This document shows positions 43,080 to 51,472 of a DNA stretch of 64,000 nucleotides, piece by piece. The stretch's first letter is position 1, and each line of letters opens with the position of its first letter. The notes beneath the pieces were generated by a model, which was given only the letters and a program-made list of their open reading frames with translations, searched no databases and was not told where the DNA came from. The position numbers were made by a program, and so were the translations under genes. The stretch is from JAKVBK01 sp022447275 (GTDB taxonomy: Bacteria; Pseudomonadota; Alphaproteobacteria; Rhodobacterales; Rhodobacteraceae), in NCBI GenBank assembly GCA_047125605.1, contig CP138932.1, forward strand, positions 3,038,001 through 3,102,000, given 5' to 3'.

Positions 43080-43827
43080 TCGGGCCCGCACGCTGCTCGC
43101 GTCCTGTCTGATGGCCCTGTTTCTGGCGCCGCTTGCAGGCCAGCCCGCGCGCGCAGCCTGCAGCGATGCCACCTTTGAGGGTGTCGGCTACACGGCCTGT
43201 GTGTTCCATCCCGAGACGGATGATCTGCGGATTTATCATCGCGCGCCCGATGGGGCGGTTTACGGGCAGTTTTCCGCGTTGCGCAATGACCTTGCCGCCC
43301 AGGGGCTTGAGATGGTCGCGGCCATGAACGGCGCAATGTATCATGAGGATCGCCGCGCCGTGGGTTACTACGTGGAAGACGGCGAGCGCAAAGGTGCTTT
43401 GGTCACATCCGCCAGCCCGGGCAATTTTGGCTTGCTGCCCAATGGCGTCTTCTGCCTGTCGTCTGAGGGGGCGGCGGTTGTGGAAACCCGTGCCTTTGCG
43501 GCTGCGCCCTTACCCTGCACCTATGCTGTGCAGTCTGGTCCACTTCTGGTGGAGGACGGGGCGCTGCATCCCCGGTTTCTGCCCAATAGCACCAGCCGGT
43601 TTATCCGCAACGGCGTGGGTGTGCGCCCTGATGGCTCAGTCGTTTGGGCCATCACGGCGGACCGGATCAACTTCCATGGCTTTGCGCGTCTGATGCGCGA
43701 TGCTTTGGGCACGCCGGACGCACTCTATATTGATGGCAAGGTGTCCCGCCTTTGGGCGCCAGAACTGGGCCGCGCCGATATCGGGTTCTCCATGGGGCCC
43801 ATCATGGCCGTGGTCGCGCCGCGCTAG
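43054..43827 (+). CDS. phosphodiester glycosidase (NAGPA-domain) family exported protein
   Basis: 257 residues if started at ATG 43054 inside the rbfA end; nearby in-frame ATGs at 43042 and 43045 are possible. A basic n-region and hydrophobic stretch (LLASCLMALFLAPLAGQPARA) form a Sec signal. The domain has MVAAMNGAMYHEDRRAVGYYVEDG, GVRPDGSVVWAITADRINFHGFARLMRD and CPDALYIDGKVSRLW-like TPDALYIDGKVSRLW, the pattern of PF09992. The family removes covering GlcNAc in eukaryotes; bacterial roles are unclear. It lies between rbfA and truB, as in other Rhodobacterales. Confidence 0.85.
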   Translation: MIIRRRRIDRARTLLASCLMALFLAPLAGQPARAACSDATFEGVGYTACVFHPETDDLRIYHRAPDGAVYGQFSALRNDLAAQGLEMVAAMNGAMYHEDRRAVGYYVEDGERKGALVTSASPGNFGLLPNGVFCLSSEGAAVVETRAFAAAPLPCTYAVQSGPLLVEDGALHPRFLPNSTSRFIRNGVGVRPDGSVVWAITADRINFHGFARLMRDALGTPDALYIDGKVSRLWAPELGRADIGFSMGPIMAVVAPR

Positions 43828-43902
43828 CCGGGCGCATCTGGGCCATTGACCCGCCCCGCCTGCCTGCGGTAACGGGCGCGCCTTGAATGACGGAGTTTCG
43901 CT

Positions 43903-44832
43903 ATGGGTCGACGGAAAAAGGGACGTGATGTCTCGGGTTGGGTGATCGTGGACAAGCCTGCGGGCCCCACCTCGACGGCAATCGTCAACAAGGTGCGCTG
44001 GGCGTTTGACGCCAAGAAAGCCGGCCATGCGGGCACCTTGGACCCCGCAGCCACAGGCGTGCTGGCGGTGGCGCTGGGCGAGGCCACCAAAACGGTGCCC
44101 TACATCACCGACGCGCTCAAAGCCTATCGGTTTACCGTGCGTCTGGGCCAGGCCACCAACACCGATGATGCCGAGGGCGAAGTGATTGCCACCAGTGACC
44201 TGCGCCCGGATGACGCCGCGATCATCGCAGCTTTGCCGGCGTTCATCGGGGATATCCTTCAGGTTCCGCCGAAATTCTCGGCGGTGAAGATTGACGGGAA
44301 GCGCGCCTATGCCCTCGCCCGTCAGGAAGAAGATTTCGATATCGCGGCCCGCCCGCTCTATGTGGACGAACTCACCTTTGTCGAGCGGATCGATGCAGAT
44401 CAGATCGTGCTCGAACTGGTCTGTGGTAAGGGCGGCTACGTGCGTGCCATCGCGCGCGATCTCGGAGAATCGCTGGGCTGCTTGGGCCATGTTGTGAGCC
44501 TGCGCCGGATTTGGTCTGGCCCGTTTGATGCTGTCGAGGATGGTGTCAGCATGGACCGGATTGAAGACTTGGCAAAATCGCCTGAGATCGACGCACTGCT
44601 CTGTCCCCTGGAGGATGGCCTCGTGGATCTGCCCGAATTGCGCTGCACACCGGAAGGGGCCACCCGCCTTTGGAACGGCAATCCCGGCATGGTCTATCCC
44701 GGCGAGGCCGAGTTTGGCGATCTGGCCTGGGCCTCGTTCGAAGACCGCGCAGTGGCGGTGGGCACCTACCTTTCGGGTGAACTGCACCCGGTGCGCGTGT
44801 TCGCCCGGACGTCCGCTGCCGCCCCCGACTGA
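43903..44832 (+). CDS. truB: tRNA pseudouridine-55 synthase
   Basis: 309 residues. The catalytic aspartate is D47 in GHAGTLDPAATGVL. VDKPAGPTSTAIVNKVR and VPPKFSAVKIDGKRAYALAR are further TruB motifs, and a C-terminal PUA-like region ends the protein. It makes the universal pseudouridine in the T loop of tRNAs. The rbfA-truB neighbourhood is standard. Confidence 0.96.
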   Translation: MGRRKKGRDVSGWVIVDKPAGPTSTAIVNKVRWAFDAKKAGHAGTLDPAATGVLAVALGEATKTVPYITDALKAYRFTVRLGQATNTDDAEGEVIATSDLRPDDAAIIAALPAFIGDILQVPPKFSAVKIDGKRAYALARQEEDFDIAARPLYVDELTFVERIDADQIVLELVCGKGGYVRAIARDLGESLGCLGHVVSLRRIWSGPFDAVEDGVSMDRIEDLAKSPEIDALLCPLEDGLVDLPELRCTPEGATRLWNGNPGMVYPGEAEFGDLAWASFEDRAVAVGTYLSGELHPVRVFARTSAAAPD

Positions 44833-44840
44833 GCGCCCCC

Positions 44841-45359
44841 GTGATCCGGCGCAGCCACACTTCCGAGGACGGCACCCGCTCTGAAGCGGTGTATTCCCCG
44901 TGCGAGACCTATCGCTACAGGCTGTCGCGCAGATGGGGCGGGCCAGACACGCTGCTTTGGATCATGCTCAACCCATCCACCGCGGATGAAACCCGCAATG
45001 ACCCCACGATCGAGCGCTGTGCGCGTCGCGCCCAAGCGCTGGGCTTCGGGGGATTTGACGTGGTCAACCTGTTTGCCTTTCGCGCCACCGCCCCGCGCGA
45101 TCTGCGCCGAGCGGCCGAACCGGAAGGCTCCGAGAATGCCGCCATCGTGCTGCAGGCCGCCAAGGCGGCGGACATGGTGCTGTGTGGCTGGGGCGTGCAT
45201 GGCGAACACCTTGCGGCAGGGCCTGCGATGGCCGGCAATCTGCGCGATGCAGACGTTACGCTGCACCATTTGGGGCTGACCAAGGGCGGCCATCCCAGGC
45301 ATCCGCTCTACGTGGGATATGCGGTGCAACCGCAGCTTTGGGCAGCCGAAAGGGGCTGA
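44841..45359 (+). CDS. DUF1643 family protein
   Basis: 172 residues from a GTG eight bases after truB. The conserved LLWIMLNPSTADETRNDPTIERC and GFGGFDVVNLFAFRATAPRDLR, together with VLCGWGVHG, define the DUF1643 family. These are soluble proteins of unknown biochemical role. Probably co-transcribed with truB; a terminator-like hairpin follows at 45433. Confidence 0.85.
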   Translation: MIRRSHTSEDGTRSEAVYSPCETYRYRLSRRWGGPDTLLWIMLNPSTADETRNDPTIERCARRAQALGFGGFDVVNLFAFRATAPRDLRRAAEPEGSENAAIVLQAAKAADMVLCGWGVHGEHLAAGPAMAGNLRDADVTLHHLGLTKGGHPRHPLYVGYAVQPQLWAAERG

Positions 45360-45432
45360 AGCGCGCGCAGAGCGGGCCGGTGGGCTTGCATTGGCTGGCT
45401 GGTGGGCGTATTTCCCCGTTCCAGTTCAGGTA

Positions 45433-45468
45433 GGCGTGCATCGATTCGGGTCGCACGCCGCTTTTTTA
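45433..45468 (+). terminator. intrinsic terminator upstream of nusG
   Basis: GGCGTGC (45433-45439) pairs with GCACGCC (45453-45459), followed by GCTTTTTTAT. It would end the truB-DUF1643 transcript just before nusG, so a nusG promoter must lie within the next 50 bases or overlap it. Confidence 0.65.
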
Positions 45469-45518
45469 TTTGGGACGGGCAAAGCGCCCCGAACATGTCC
45501 AGAGGAAGGCAAGGATCC

Positions 45519-46052
45519 ATGGCTAAACGGTGGTATTCGGTCAGCGTGCTGTCGAACTTCGAGAAGAAGGTTGCAGAGCAGATCCGCCATGACGTCGTGA
45601 CCAAGGGGCTCGAAGACGACATCGTCGAAGTTCTGGTGCCGACCGAGGAAGTGATCGAAGTGCGTCGCGGCAAGAAGGTCACAACCGAGCGTCGCTTCAT
45701 GCCCGGCTATGTGCTGGTGCGCATGGAGATGACCGACCAGGGCTATCACCTGATCAACTCGATCAACCGCGTCACCGGCTTTCTGGGCACGATGGGCAAG
45801 CCGATGCCCATGCGCGACAGCGAAGTTGAGCAGATCCTGGGCCGTGTCGAGGAAGGTGCCGAGCAGCCGCGGTCCCTGATCGTCTACGAGACCGGCGAAA
45901 CCGTGAATGTCACCGACGGTCCGTTCGAGGGGTTCTCGGGCATGGTCGAAGAGGTCGACGACGAGAACCAGCGCCTGAAAGTGACTGTGTCGATCTTTGG
46001 GCGGGCCACTCCGGTGGAACTGGAATTCACACAGGTCGCAAAAGAAGCCTAA
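45519..46052 (+). CDS. nusG: transcription termination/antitermination protein NusG
   Basis: 177 residues from ATG 45519 with AGAGGAAGG upstream. NGN domain (KRWYSVSVLSNFEKKVAEQI; RRFMPGYVLVRMEMTDQGYHLI) and a C-terminal KOW domain (GETVNVTDGPFEGFSGMVEEVD). It binds RNA polymerase and links it to Rho or the ribosome. The usual partner secE is not directly upstream; the preceding 160 bases hold only a terminator. A strong terminator follows, so nusG may be a single-gene transcript. Confidence 0.96.
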   Translation: MAKRWYSVSVLSNFEKKVAEQIRHDVVTKGLEDDIVEVLVPTEEVIEVRRGKKVTTERRFMPGYVLVRMEMTDQGYHLINSINRVTGFLGTMGKPMPMRDSEVEQILGRVEEGAEQPRSLIVYETGETVNVTDGPFEGFSGMVEEVDDENQRLKVTVSIFGRATPVELEFTQVAKEA

Positions 46053-46093
46053 CCTGCCCGGACTGCGGGACAGTCTGGATAATCCACGATCGC

Positions 46094-46119
46094 AAGGGGC
46101 CATGTCTGGCCCCTTTTGT
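46094..46119 (+). terminator. intrinsic terminator after nusG
   Basis: AAGGGGCCA (46094-46102), loop TGTC, TGGCCCCTT (46107-46115), then TTGT. It separates nusG from rplK. Confidence 0.8.
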
Positions 46120-46380
46120 GCATCTGGCGAAGCCATTTGATTGGATGTGGAGTGCACGTTCTGCCGATCAGGCAGAAATGCCTTCCCCTGCAGCAGTACC
46201 CCAACACAGAGGGTTGCGCGCCGGTGGCGCCTTGTGTATCCCGCACGCCTGAACTGCACGGAAGCGATTCCGGGCAGATCATTTCCGTGGAAGGCGCGGG
46301 CATCGCGATGTCCAGACCACACCACGCTAACATATCTCGGCGGGCGCGCCCGTGTGGGAGTTGGAACAAGGAGAGGCCAG
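46120..46380 (+). promoter_or_regulatory. rplKA leader region
   Basis: The 261 bases between the nusG terminator and rplK must hold the rplKA promoter. One small hairpin, TTCTGCC-gatca-GGCAGAA, lies at 46159-46177. A GGAG-type ribosome site precedes rplK. I see no clear -35/-10 pair or a convincing L1-binding mimic. Confidence 0.45.
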
Positions 46381-46809
46381 ATGGCCAAGAAAGTTGCTGG
46401 CAGCATGAAGCTGCAAGTGCCTGCCGGTCAGGCAAACCCGTCCCCGCCCGTGGGACCTGCGCTGGGTCAGCGCGGCATCAACATCATGGAATTCTGCAAG
46501 GCGTTCAACGCCAAGACGCAGGACATGGAGCCCGGCGCACCGTGCCCCACCGTGATCACGTATTACGTGGACAAATCCTTCACGATGGACATCAAGACGC
46601 CGCCGGCGTCCTACTTCATCAAGAAGGCCGCAAAGCTCAAGTCCGGTGCCAACAACCCGGGCCGCGAGACTGCCGGCTCGATCACGACGGCCCAGGTGAA
46701 GGAAATCGCCGAAGCCAAGATGAAGGACCTCAGCGCAAACGACGTCGAGGCCGCCATGCAGATCATCCTGGGCTCTGCCCGGTCGATGGGTATCGAGGTG
46801 AAGGGGTAA
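46381..46809 (+). CDS. rplK: 50S ribosomal protein L11
   Basis: 142 residues. KLQVPAGQANPSPPVGPALGQRGINIMEFCKAFN and the C-terminal GSARSMGIEVKG are diagnostic. L11 forms the GTPase-associated centre with 23S rRNA. ATG 46381 has AGGAGAGG upstream. Followed four bases later by rplA. Confidence 0.98.
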   Translation: MAKKVAGSMKLQVPAGQANPSPPVGPALGQRGINIMEFCKAFNAKTQDMEPGAPCPTVITYYVDKSFTMDIKTPPASYFIKKAAKLKSGANNPGRETAGSITTAQVKEIAEAKMKDLSANDVEAAMQIILGSARSMGIEVKG

Positions 46810-46813
46810 TCAG

Positions 46814-47515
46814 ATGGCCAAGATTGGTAAGCGTTTGAAGGCTGCCCGTGAAGCCTTCGCCGGCAAGGAAAACCTGTCCGTTGAGGATGCGGTTGCTCTG
46901 GTAAAGGGCTCCGCCTCCACCAAGTTTGACGAGACCGTTGAGATCGCTCTGAACCTGGGCGTTGACCCGCGTCACGCAGACCAGATGGTGCGCGGCACCG
47001 TCACGCTGCCCGCGGGTACCGGCAAGTCGGTGCGTGTTGCAGTGTTCGCCCGTGGCGACAAGGCTGATGAAGCCACCGCAGCAGGCGCAGACATCGTTGG
47101 CGCAGAAGACCTGATGCAGGCGATCCAGGGCGGCGAGATCAACTTTGATCGCTGCATTGCGACCCCTGACATGATGCCCATCGTCGGCCGTCTAGGTAAG
47201 ATCCTGGGCCCGCGCAACCTGATGCCGAACCCCAAGGTTGGCACCGTGACGCCCGATGTGAAGGCCGCTGTTGAGGCTGCCAAGGGTGGCGAGGTGCAGT
47301 TCAAGGCCGAGAAGGCCGGTGTTGTGCACGCAGGTGTCGGCAAAGCGTCGTTTGACGAGGACAAGCTGGTTGAGAACATCCGTGCTTTCGTGGACGCGGT
47401 TGCCAAGGCAAAGCCTTCGGGCGCCAAAGGCACCTACATGAAGAAGATCGCGATTTCTTCGACCATGGGCCCCGGCGTGTCGATCTCGGTTGACGACGCG
47501 GTTCCCGGTCAGTGA
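46814..47515 (+). CDS. rplA: 50S ribosomal protein L1
   Basis: 233 residues. Signature GPRNLMPNPKVGTVTPDV and the N-terminal KIGKRLKAAREAF are clear. L1 forms the mobile L1 stalk and often represses its own operon. It is followed by a strong terminator, so rplKA and rplJL are separate transcription units here. Confidence 0.98.
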   Translation: MAKIGKRLKAAREAFAGKENLSVEDAVALVKGSASTKFDETVEIALNLGVDPRHADQMVRGTVTLPAGTGKSVRVAVFARGDKADEATAAGADIVGAEDLMQAIQGGEINFDRCIATPDMMPIVGRLGKILGPRNLMPNPKVGTVTPDVKAAVEAAKGGEVQFKAEKAGVVHAGVGKASFDEDKLVENIRAFVDAVAKAKPSGAKGTYMKKIAISSTMGPGVSISVDDAVPGQ

Positions 47516-47568
47516 TCCGGAGTGCCCGCCTTTCGCCAGGCGGCTAATGCGCACAGACTATCGATTTG

Positions 47569-47597
47569 AAAAGGGCGGGTACTCCCCGCCCTTTTTG
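47569..47597 (+). terminator. intrinsic terminator after rplA
   Basis: AAAAGGGCGGG (47569-47579), loop TACTC, CCCGCCCTTTT (47585-47595) then TG. Eleven-pair stem. Confidence 0.88.
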
Positions 47598-47762
47598 CTT
47601 GGCGCGCTGCTCAGCACGCGGACATATTGTCCCGCCCTGTGCGGCGCGTCGTTATCTTTAATAAAATTTTTACGAAATCTCGAAACTCTGAACATTGCAA
47701 CCATGCGTTAACCGGCAGTGGTAATCAGTGTCGGCAGGACAAGGATCAAGCGGGGTGGAACG

Positions 47763-48269
47763 ATGATCAAGTGGCGGGTTCTTGCGTTATTATGCATCTG
47801 CACATCTGCCCTTATGCTCCCTGTCGTTGGCTGTGCTGACAGTTCTTCCAAGGGCCGGGTGTTGCTGACGGTTTCCGGGTTGGTTGGCGCCTCAGAGGGA
47901 CCGATCGAATTTGACCGGAACAAATTGCGTGCACTCGACTGGGTTGAGGTTGAAACCTTCACGGAATGGACAGAGGGCAAGAGTCGCTTTGCTGGCCCCA
48001 CACTCAGTTCGTTGCTTGCGTATGTGCAGGCGGGTGGCCAGCAGATTCTGGCCGTGGCCCTGGATGATTACACGGTCTTGATCCCCGTTGAGGATGCACA
48101 AAAGCACGATGTGTTTCTTGCCATGGAGCAGGATGGCAAAGTGATGGGCGTGCGCGAGAAAGGACCGATCTGGGTGATCTACCCCGATCTTGAGAATGAC
48201 GCGCAGTTCCGCAAAACCCATAATCCGAAAATGATTTGGCAATTGTCGCAACTGACCGTAAGGCCTTGA
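47763..48269 (+). CDS. lipoprotein with molybdopterin-oxidoreductase-like fold, partner of the following kinase
   Basis: 168 residues from ATG 47763; an upstream in-frame GTG at 47718 is less likely. The signal ends in a lipobox-like VVGC with C24. The domain GRVLLTVSGLV...IEFDRNKLRAL, SRFAGPTLSSLLAYV, DDYTVLIPVED and REKGPIWVIYPDLEND resembles short sulfite-oxidase-fold proteins annotated as molybdopterin-dependent. After the signal there is no cysteine, so the usual Mo ligand is missing and it is probably a binding or sensing protein, not an enzyme. Its TGA overlaps the kinase ATG (TGATG). Confidence 0.75.
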   Translation: MIKWRVLALLCICTSALMLPVVGCADSSSKGRVLLTVSGLVGASEGPIEFDRNKLRALDWVEVETFTEWTEGKSRFAGPTLSSLLAYVQAGGQQILAVALDDYTVLIPVEDAQKHDVFLAMEQDGKVMGVREKGPIWVIYPDLENDAQFRKTHNPKMIWQLSQLTVRP

Positions 48270-50125
48270 TGAAAAGTCCATATTTTTTGAAGAATTGGCG
48301 GGTGTATCGGGCACTTGTCTGCTTGGCATTCGCGGGCGGCATTGTTGTGGCCATGTTGAACCACCGCGACGCATTGGAGCGGCAAACACTGACGTCGATC
48401 TCCAGCCATATTATGTCATCCTGGAGCCTGAGTGAGCTGTTCTTCGAGACAATGCGCCTGTCCGAGCAAGTGCAGGATTTCGAGCTTGGGCGTGGGGATC
48501 GTGATGCCGTTGCCTTGCGGTTTGATATTATCTGGAGCCGCATTGAGACGATCCGGCACAGCGCCATCGCACAAAGCCCAGAAATGGCAGAAGCGCTTTC
48601 TCAGATGCATGAAACGATGCAGCGTGTGGAGCAGGACCTGTTGCAGGTAGACAGCCTGTCACCGCAGCAACTTGAGGCGGCGCGCAGTCAGATCATGGAG
48701 GCCATGCTGTCCATCCGGCGGTTGTTCAGAGCGAATTTCATTTCCAGTCCAGATGCGATCAGGAATACGATCGTCGAGGAACAGCAGGTCCTCGCACCGG
48801 GATTGCGCACAACCGAAGGCTTCATTGCTCTGAGCGTTGTTGCGGCCATTCTCTACATCGTTTTCGAGTTGCTGTTGTCGACCCGCGCCACCGAGCACGA
48901 GAGGCGGCTGCATGCGGCGGCTGATGCGGCCAACCTTGCGAAATCGCGCTTCATCGCCAACATCAGCCACGAGGTGCGTACTCCGCTCAACGGGGTAATG
49001 GGGATGGTGCAGGCGCTTGAGGAAACGCCTCTCGACAAGGACCAGCGCGCGCTGGTGTCCACCATCACCGATGGCAGCAAGACCTTGTTGAGCCTGCTGG
49101 ACAAGCTTCTCGACGCGTCCAAACTGGAAGCCGGGCGGCTTGAGCTGGATCCGCAACCCTTCGATCTGGAGCGCATGTTTTCGCAGCTAGCCCGGGTCTA
49201 TGGGGCCAGTGCGAGGGCGAAGGGCGTCACGTTCGAAACCCAGTTGGATTGGGATCGCCAAACATGGGTCGAGGCGGATCAATTGCGTTTGCAGCAGATT
49301 TTGGGAAACCTGCTGGCCAACGCCATAAAGTTCACGGAACAGGGCTGTATCGCGCTATGCGCGCGCTTGGAGGATATCGAGGGCCAAGAGAGTGACGCGG
49401 GCCAAGCCATTCTTCACGTCAGTATATCCGATACCGGTATTGGCATGTCCGAACTGGAACTAAAGCGGATATTCGAGCCGTTCTCCCAAGCAGATGCCAG
49501 CACGACCCGACGTTTTGGCGGAACCGGCCTCGGGCTGTCGATTGCCCGCGATCTCTGCCGGTTGGCGGGGGGGCATCTCTCGGCGGAGAGTGTCGTGGGG
49601 CAGGGCTCCACCTTTGAGCTCACATTCCCTGTAAAGCGTCTGGCCCCAAGCCAGGATAGGCCGGCGCGCCTGCAGGTGGCCAATAAGCCCGGGGCGGATG
49701 GCCAAAGCACGGGGTCCCGGCCTGATTTGCCTGTAAAGGCACAACGGCTCCTGATCGTAGATGACAGCCGTACCAATCGGCTGGTCCTGCGGCGTCTGCT
49801 GAGCGGGGCCTATTTTGAGATTGATGAGGCGTCAGGTGGCGCCGAAGGTCTGGATTTAATGTGCAGCCATTTTTATGATGCCGCACTTGTTGATGTTCAG
49901 ATGCCGGAAATGGATGGCGTTGAACTCACGCGTCTCTTGCGCTTGGATTGCGGCTCCGTTGTTCCATGCGACATGCCAATTATCGCGGTCACTGCCAACG
50001 TCATGCCGGATCAGGTCCAAACTTATCTGGAGGCGGGCATGGACGCCGTGGTGGCCAAACCGGTCAATAAGCAGCGGCTTCTCGAGACGCTGGATGATTT
50101 GCTGGCGCGCAAAAGAGTGGCTTAG
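48269..50125 (+). CDS. membrane hybrid sensor histidine kinase
   Basis: 618 residues. Two membrane segments (about 13-32 and 183-204) flank a helical periplasmic domain of about 150 residues. Then HisKA with His234 (NISHEVRTPLNGVMG), HATPase_c with N351, DTGIGM at 388-393 and GTGLGL at 418-423, and a C-terminal receiver with Asp498/499, phospho-acceptor Asp542 (LVDVQMPEMDG) and Lys597 (AKPVN). No Hpt domain or DNA-binding output is attached, and no separate regulator gene is adjacent, so the phosphorelay partner lies elsewhere. Coupled to the lipoprotein gene before it. Confidence 0.93.
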   Translation: MKSPYFLKNWRVYRALVCLAFAGGIVVAMLNHRDALERQTLTSISSHIMSSWSLSELFFETMRLSEQVQDFELGRGDRDAVALRFDIIWSRIETIRHSAIAQSPEMAEALSQMHETMQRVEQDLLQVDSLSPQQLEAARSQIMEAMLSIRRLFRANFISSPDAIRNTIVEEQQVLAPGLRTTEGFIALSVVAAILYIVFELLLSTRATEHERRLHAAADAANLAKSRFIANISHEVRTPLNGVMGMVQALEETPLDKDQRALVSTITDGSKTLLSLLDKLLDASKLEAGRLELDPQPFDLERMFSQLARVYGASARAKGVTFETQLDWDRQTWVEADQLRLQQILGNLLANAIKFTEQGCIALCARLEDIEGQESDAGQAILHVSISDTGIGMSELELKRIFEPFSQADASTTRRFGGTGLGLSIARDLCRLAGGHLSAESVVGQGSTFELTFPVKRLAPSQDRPARLQVANKPGADGQSTGSRPDLPVKAQRLLIVDDSRTNRLVLRRLLSGAYFEIDEASGGAEGLDLMCSHFYDAALVDVQMPEMDGVELTRLLRLDCGSVVPCDMPIIAVTANVMPDQVQTYLEAGMDAVVAKPVNKQRLLETLDDLLARKRVA

Positions 50126-50344
50126 CCCGTCTGCCAAAGCGCCTGCTAACTGCGACAGACGTGCAAAAGGGGTTGGCAAATCCTCTCGAACCGTCTAACT
50201 GGCCGCGTCCGGATGAAAGAAGAGATTCGATCATTCGGTTTCGTCCAAGACGGTGGGTTGAGGCATTGCCTTGTTAAATCCTGCCTGAGACGGGGAAAGA
50301 CCAATTCAGACTTCAGCCCATTTCCAAGGGCCGAAGGGCGATTG

Positions 50345-50435
50345 CGATGGACCCGTAGCGGACCCGATTGTCGGGACCCCGGTCCCGGCGCAAAGAGCCG
50401 GAGAGGATATCCCTCTCCCTAATTGGAGTGAAACT
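50345..50435 (+). promoter_or_regulatory. rplJ (L10) mRNA leader
   Basis: Between the kinase and rplJ are 310 bases. The last part contains two hairpins: CGGGACC/GGTCCCG (50372-50378 with 50381-50387) and GGAGAGG/CCTCTCC (50400-50406 with 50412-50418). Position and shape suit the autoregulatory L10-binding leader known upstream of rplJL in bacteria; assignment is by position. Bases 50126-50344 show no gene. Confidence 0.55.
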
Positions 50436-50954
50436 GTGGATAGAGCCCAGAAAGAGAAAGTGGTCGAGGAACTCGGCCAGATCTTCGAAAGCTCTGGCGT
50501 CGTTGTGGTTGCCCACTACGAAGGTCTCACGGTTGCCGAGATGCAGGATCTCCGGGGGCGCGCACGCGAATCCGGAAGCTCCGTTCGCGTCGCCAAGAAC
50601 AGGCTCGCCAAAATCGCCCTTCAAGGAAAGTCCTGCGAATCCATCGCTGACTATCTGACGGGTATGACCGTTCTCACCTTCTCGGAAGATCCTGTGGCTG
50701 CGGCCAAGGTCGCCGAGGACTTCGCCAAGTCGAACAAGAAGTTCGAAATCCTTGGCGGTGCAATGGGTGACAGCGCTCTTGATCGTGCTGGCGTTGAAGC
50801 CGTGTCGAAGATGCCGTCCCGCGAGGAGCTTATCGCTTCCATCGTTGGCTGCATCGGCGCCCCTGCTTCGAACATCGCTGGTGCAATTGGCGCCCCTGCT
50901 TCGAACATCGCGAGCATCCTGTCGACAATCGAGGAGCGCGGCGAGGCCGCGTGA
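50436..50954 (+). CDS. rplJ: 50S ribosomal protein L10
   Basis: 172 residues from GTG 50436 with TTGGAG upstream. DRAQKEKVVEELGQIFESSGVVVVAHYEGLT and RVAKNRLAKIAL are typical L10, with the C-terminal helix that carries L7/L12 dimers (ASNIAGAIGAPASNIASILS). The alanine-rich repeat there is normal. Followed by rplL after 68 bases. Confidence 0.97.
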   Translation: MDRAQKEKVVEELGQIFESSGVVVVAHYEGLTVAEMQDLRGRARESGSSVRVAKNRLAKIALQGKSCESIADYLTGMTVLTFSEDPVAAAKVAEDFAKSNKKFEILGGAMGDSALDRAGVEAVSKMPSREELIASIVGCIGAPASNIAGAIGAPASNIASILSTIEERGEAA

Positions 50955-51022
50955 CGTGAGACTGACGTATCGGAAAATCAAGACGAACGTTGGAACACAC
51001 CTGAATAAATGGAAATGGACAA

Positions 51023-51406
51023 ATGGCTGATCTGAAAGCACTTGCCGAACAAATCGTGGGCCTGACCCTGCTGGAAGCCCAGGAACTGAAGACCATCCTC
51101 AAGGACGAGTATGGCATTGAGCCCGCCGCTGGCGGCGCTGTCATGATGGCCGGCCCTGCCGGTGGCGACGCCGGTGGCGCCGCTGAAGAAGAAAAGACCG
51201 AGTTCGACGTCATCCTGAAGTCGGCTGGTTCCTCCAAGATCAACGTGATCAAGGAAGTCCGCGCCATCACTGGCCTGGGCCTGAAGGAAGCAAAAGCCCT
51301 CGTCGAAGACGGCGGCAAGGCCGTCAAGGAGCAGGTCTCCAAGGACGAAGCCGAAGAGATCAAGGGCAAGCTGGAAGCAGCTGGCGCCGAGGTCGAAGTC
51401 AAGTAA
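51023..51406 (+). CDS. rplL: 50S ribosomal protein L7/L12
   Basis: 127 residues. N-terminal dimer domain (LKALAEQIVGLTLLEAQELKTIL), flexible Ala/Gly hinge, and C-terminal domain with KTEFDVILKS and VRAITGLGLKEAKALVEDGG. It recruits translation GTPases. A UUCG-loop terminator follows. Confidence 0.98.
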   Translation: MADLKALAEQIVGLTLLEAQELKTILKDEYGIEPAAGGAVMMAGPAGGDAGGAAEEEKTEFDVILKSAGSSKINVIKEVRAITGLGLKEAKALVEDGGKAVKEQVSKDEAEEIKGKLEAAGAEVEVK

Positions 51407-51425
51407 TGACGGGATCGGGCGGCCT

Positions 51426-51452
51426 TCGGGCCGCCCTTTCTTTCTCCAGACG
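51426..51452 (+). terminator. intrinsic terminator after rplL
   Basis: GGGCGGCC (51426-51433), TTCG tetraloop, GGCCGCCC (51438-51445), then TTTCTTT. It isolates rplJL from rpoBC. Confidence 0.9.
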
Positions 51453-51472
51453 ACAAATGAGGGTTATGCGTC

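Noticed and set aside
45430..45462. Possible tRNA 3' end remnant before nusG (TTCGATTC-like loop)
   Set aside because: The stem and T run fit a terminator; no acceptor stem, anticodon arm or CCA could be built.
46159..46177. Small perfect hairpin upstream of rplK as an L1-binding site
   Set aside because: Nothing links its sequence to the 23S L1 site. Left only as a note in the leader entry.
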